Assembly (NCBI GenBank): GCA_041485385.1
Contig: JBGPJM010000243.1
Coordinates: forward strand, 1 to 6,995
Source of the DNA: JBGPJM01 sp041485385
Lineage (GTDB): Bacteria > Planctomycetota > Phycisphaerae > Phycisphaerales > UBA1924
Direction of reading: 5' to 3'
DNA length: 6,995 nt
Part shown: positions 4,677 through 6,995 of the stretch, one piece after another
Layout of the letters: each line of letters starts with the position of its first letter
Numbering within the stretch: position 1 is the stretch's first letter
The notes under the pieces: generated by a model
Told to the model about the DNA's origin: nothing
Database searches by the model: none
What the model saw: only the letters and a program-made list of their open reading frames with translations
Made by a program: the position numbers and the translations under genes

Positions 4677-6785
4677 ATGCCCAGGCCCGGTTTCATCCCT
4701 GCCCCCCTCCGCCTCGGCGTCATCCCGCTCCTGACCGTCCTCCTCGCGACGCCGGCCCACGCCCGCCCCGGCGTCACCATGGACCAGATCGTCCAGGGCG
4801 GCTTCCCCCAGCCCGGCACTCCCGCCTGGCACCAGCGCGTCGACCAGGCCGAGGACCTCCTCCGCGCCCAGTGCCCCATCCAGCGCCCCGTCACCTACTA
4901 CTTCTCCGCCTCCGGCAACGACGCGGCCGACGGCCTCGACCCCACACGCGCCAAGCGCACGCTCGTCGAAGCCCAGTCCGTCCTGGCCTCGATGCCCGGA
5001 AACGTCCGCCTCCGCTTCCGCCGCGGCGACACCTTCACCGGCCTCACCGGCCTCACGCTCCCGCACGACACCACTATCGACGACTACGGCGACCAGGCCC
5101 TCACTCGCCCCCTCATCACCTCGTTCTATCCCCTTAGTCCGGTATGGACCGCCGTACAGGGCGCTCCGGGCGTGTTCGTCGCGAGCGTGCTCTTTGATGT
5201 CTTCTGGATCCGCGATCCTGCCAACATCGAGTACGGTTTTCACCGGCGCGACTCTCTCGGCCAGCTCTCTCTCACCGAAGGAAGCTGGTACTTCGACCTC
5301 GCTGGTGACCTGGAACTGGGCCCGCGCGCCCTCTTTGTTCACTGGCCCGGCGGCACGCCGCCGCCCGTGCTCATTGAGGCGGCTCTGGGAGCAGGCGACG
5401 GCATCCTCATACCGGACGGCTCCGCCGGCTGCCGCGTGCGGGATATCCGGTCGCACGGCTGGGGCATGCAGACCGCCGATAGCCAGGACTACTGCATCCA
5501 GTCCCGCGTCCGCAACGACGACGTGGCCGTCATCGAGAACTGCGAGGCCCTTTATGGTCCGCGCCACGTCATCGGTCACCTGGTCTCCGGCGACCTTACC
5601 ACTTTCGGCGGCCGCACGCTGTGGGACCACTGCCGCTTCGGGCTGGGCGTTCACCACTCCTCCGGCATGACGGCGTTCGTCGCCTTCGCGCACGGCGGCC
5701 AACTCGCCGCGGTCCTGGATCACTGTTCCGTCGCCTACGGCTCGCTCCAGACCGAGATATTCGCCTCCGACCACCTGGGCTGGGGCATCTATGCGCACCC
5801 CGGGACCGAGGAGGGCCCCGTCGGCGTCGTGATCTGCCGCGGCACGACCTACGAGAACCCGGCGCGGAACAAGATCGAGGCGCTGCACGCCGGATTCGCC
5901 GGCAGCCCCGCGATCGTTGAAAAGGACGACTGGTCCACGTACCGCGTCTTCTTTGTTGACGAGCGCGCCGAGGGCGTCTCTCGCATCGGCTTCCCGCGTG
6001 AATCAGCCATTGCAAACGGCATCTACCGCGCCGCGCTCCCCCCCGGCCAGACCTCCCTCGGATCGGCGGACACGACGCCGTGGGGGATCCACGGCGCCAT
6101 CTTGTTCTCTACCCTCGCCTTCGACTTCACGCAGTGCCCCGACGACAACATCGGCGTCTGGAACCAGTACGACCAGTTCGTCGCCGATTTCGACATGGTC
6201 CACTGCCGCATCGACACCGTCACGCGCGCCGGCCAGTTCCTCGGCTTCGACTACGACGGCTACGGCGCCAACCAGTCCGAGTTCGCCCGCATGTTCAACT
6301 GCATCTTCACCCACACCGGCTCCGGCCAGGCCTGGGTGAATATCCCCAACGACAACCCCTTCACCGCCGCCGGCGGCTCCTCCCACTGCGCCTTCTTCGG
6401 TCTGGGCGCAACCACCTCGCCCCCCGGCCCGCTCTACCGCGGCTACGACAACACCCTCGCCCCCGTCACGCTCACCTCCTTCCCCGGCGCGCCCGACATG
6501 CCCAGCGGCCAGCTCCTCCTCGGCGGCCCCGTCCCTTCCCACGTCCAGCTCATCACCGATCAGAACGGCGCCCCCATCCCGCCCGGCGCTCAGTTCATCG
6601 GCCCCATCGCGCCCCCGCCCCCCTCCTGCCGCGCCGATTGGAACGCCGACACCCTCGTCAACAGCCAGGATTTCTTCGATTTCCTCAACGACTTCTTCGC
6701 GGGCGCCGCCGACTTCAACCTCAACGGCACCACCAACTCCCAGGACTTCTTCGACTTCCTCAACGAGTTCTTCGCCGGCTGCTGA
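4677..6785 (+). CDS. Secreted beta-helix-like protein with C-terminal GC-type dockerin repeats
   Basis: A 702-residue exported protein. Residues 1-29 form a signal peptide with cleavage after AHA. Residues 74-122 (YYFSASGNDAADGLDP through RRGDTFTG) match the typical opening of right-handed parallel beta-helix proteins of the pectate-lyase type. Later rungs show a recurring Asn/His-Cys step: NC at 288, HC at 318, HC at 349, HC at 509, NC at 541 and HC at 570. A Pro-rich linker (about 633-650) leads to a duplicated dockerin-type unit at 654-676 and 679-701. Each unit has D-x-N-x-D/N at its start, then NSQDFFDFLN, and the protein ends in Gly-Cys. In planctomycetes such C-terminal repeats are thought to attach exported proteins. 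No polysaccharide-lyase catalytic residues could be assigned, so enzymatic activity is unproven. There is no visible Shine-Dalgarno site. A phased repeat array lies just upstream. Confidence 0.92.
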   Translation: MPRPGFIPAPLRLGVIPLLTVLLATPAHARPGVTMDQIVQGGFPQPGTPAWHQRVDQAEDLLRAQCPIQRPVTYYFSASGNDAADGLDPTRAKRTLVEAQSVLASMPGNVRLRFRRGDTFTGLTGLTLPHDTTIDDYGDQALTRPLITSFYPLSPVWTAVQGAPGVFVASVLFDVFWIRDPANIEYGFHRRDSLGQLSLTEGSWYFDLAGDLELGPRALFVHWPGGTPPPVLIEAALGAGDGILIPDGSAGCRVRDIRSHGWGMQTADSQDYCIQSRVRNDDVAVIENCEALYGPRHVIGHLVSGDLTTFGGRTLWDHCRFGLGVHHSSGMTAFVAFAHGGQLAAVLDHCSVAYGSLQTEIFASDHLGWGIYAHPGTEEGPVGVVICRGTTYENPARNKIEALHAGFAGSPAIVEKDDWSTYRVFFVDERAEGVSRIGFPRESAIANGIYRAALPPGQTSLGSADTTPWGIHGAILFSTLAFDFTQCPDDNIGVWNQYDQFVADFDMVHCRIDTVTRAGQFLGFDYDGYGANQSEFARMFNCIFTHTGSGQAWVNIPNDNPFTAAGGSSHCAFFGLGATTSPPGPLYRGYDNTLAPVTLTSFPGAPDMPSGQLLLGGPVPSHVQLITDQNGAPIPPGAQFIGPIAPPPPSCRADWNADTLVNSQDFFDFLNDFFAGAADFNLNGTTNSQDFFDFLNEFFAGC
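6659..6777 (+). repeat. Internal direct repeat encoding the two dockerin units
   Basis: The segments around 6659-6705 and 6728-6777 are near-identical at the DNA level (AAC, then CAGGA, TTCTTCGA, TTCCTCAACGA, TTCTTCGC), and encode NSQDFFDFLN followed by D/E-FFAG. The close DNA match suggests a recent duplication, or homogenisation between the two calcium loops. Confidence 0.8.
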
Positions 6786-6822
6786 TGAACTGACCGACTC
6801 TCCCCACATCCCAAATCCGACA

Positions 6823-6995
6823 TCACCTCACCAGGTCCCGGATCTCCCGCAACACCTCCAGATGCGCCGGCCCCAGCCCCGCGCCATGCCCGGCGTGCGC
6901 CGCCACGTCCCCCAGCCCCGCCGACGCCGAACGCTTCACGCGCGCCATGATATGGTCCCGCAGCGCGCCCCCGTCAGTGATCCCCACGAACACCC
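6823..6995 (-). CDS. C-terminal fragment of an unrecognised protein, 5' end outside window
   Basis: A minus-strand frame enters from the right edge and ends at the TGA at 6823-6825. It gives 56 residues, beginning VFVGITDGGALRDHIMARVK and ending in LEVLREIRDLVR. Codon third positions are overwhelmingly G or C, as in the real genes here, which supports coding. The fragment has a Gly/Ala/His-rich middle (AAHAGHGAG) and a final amphipathic helix. I do not recognise the family. It converges on the beta-helix/dockerin gene with only 37 bases between the two stop codons and no visible hairpin terminator. It could also be an independent small gene starting at the ATG at 6948. Confidence 0.7.
   Translation of the reverse strand, partial: VFVGITDGGALRDHIMARVKRSASAGLGDVAAHAGHGAGLGPAHLEVLREIRDLVR

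Noticed and set aside
4623..5888. 421-codon open frame antisense to the beta-helix/dockerin gene
   Set aside because: It is the mirror of a gene with a clear signal peptide and dockerin tail. Its Gly/Ala/Val/Arg/Glu-rich composition is what GC-rich antisense frames give.
6003..6809. 268-codon minus-strand frame opposite the dockerin region
   Set aside because: Glu/Val/Gly low-complexity shadow of the plus-strand dockerin gene.

Overview
The window looks like a chromosomal segment of a planctomycete, most likely of the Phycisphaerae group. The supporting signs are high GC with strongly G/C-ending codons, a secreted protein ending in a duplicated dockerin-type repeat that finishes in Gly-Cys, FG-GAP and SBBP-like beta-propeller proteins, and a divergent ECF-like sigma factor. 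This taxonomic call is inferred from protein style; the window has no rRNA or marker gene.

Layout. Positions 1-2918 (minus strand) hold two tandem genes for exported beta-propeller-like proteins. The upstream one (1346-2918) encodes eight SBBP-like repeats behind a signal peptide, but its reading frame is broken by a run of ten G residues (coding strand) inside the signal-peptide region. The downstream one (1-1267) encodes an FG-GAP protein that runs off the window edge. A strong inverted repeat lies between them. Positions 2919-3358 form a divergent intergenic region with a chain of small inverted repeats. Positions 3359-3991 (plus) encode an ECF-type sigma factor with no anti-sigma partner in view. 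Positions 3992-4676 are non-coding and hold the most unusual feature of the window: a 10-bp-phased CTAAG cluster, then six copies of a 16-bp element (CCTAAGRCCGCCAACT) spaced mostly 20-22 bp apart, ending about 20 bp before the next start codon. Positions 4677-6785 (plus) encode a 702-residue secreted protein resembling a right-handed beta-helix, with a C-terminal dockerin-type repeat pair. A partial minus-strand gene of unknown function (6823-6995) converges on it.

How the parts may work together (inference). Three secreted repeat proteins flank a sigma factor, so the region may be a surface or extracellular-protein locus. The helically phased repeat array upstream of the beta-helix/dockerin gene is a plausible operator array or leader element for that gene. 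Nothing in the sequence proves that the neighbouring sigma factor acts on it. No tRNA, rRNA, CRISPR array, transposase or attachment site was seen.
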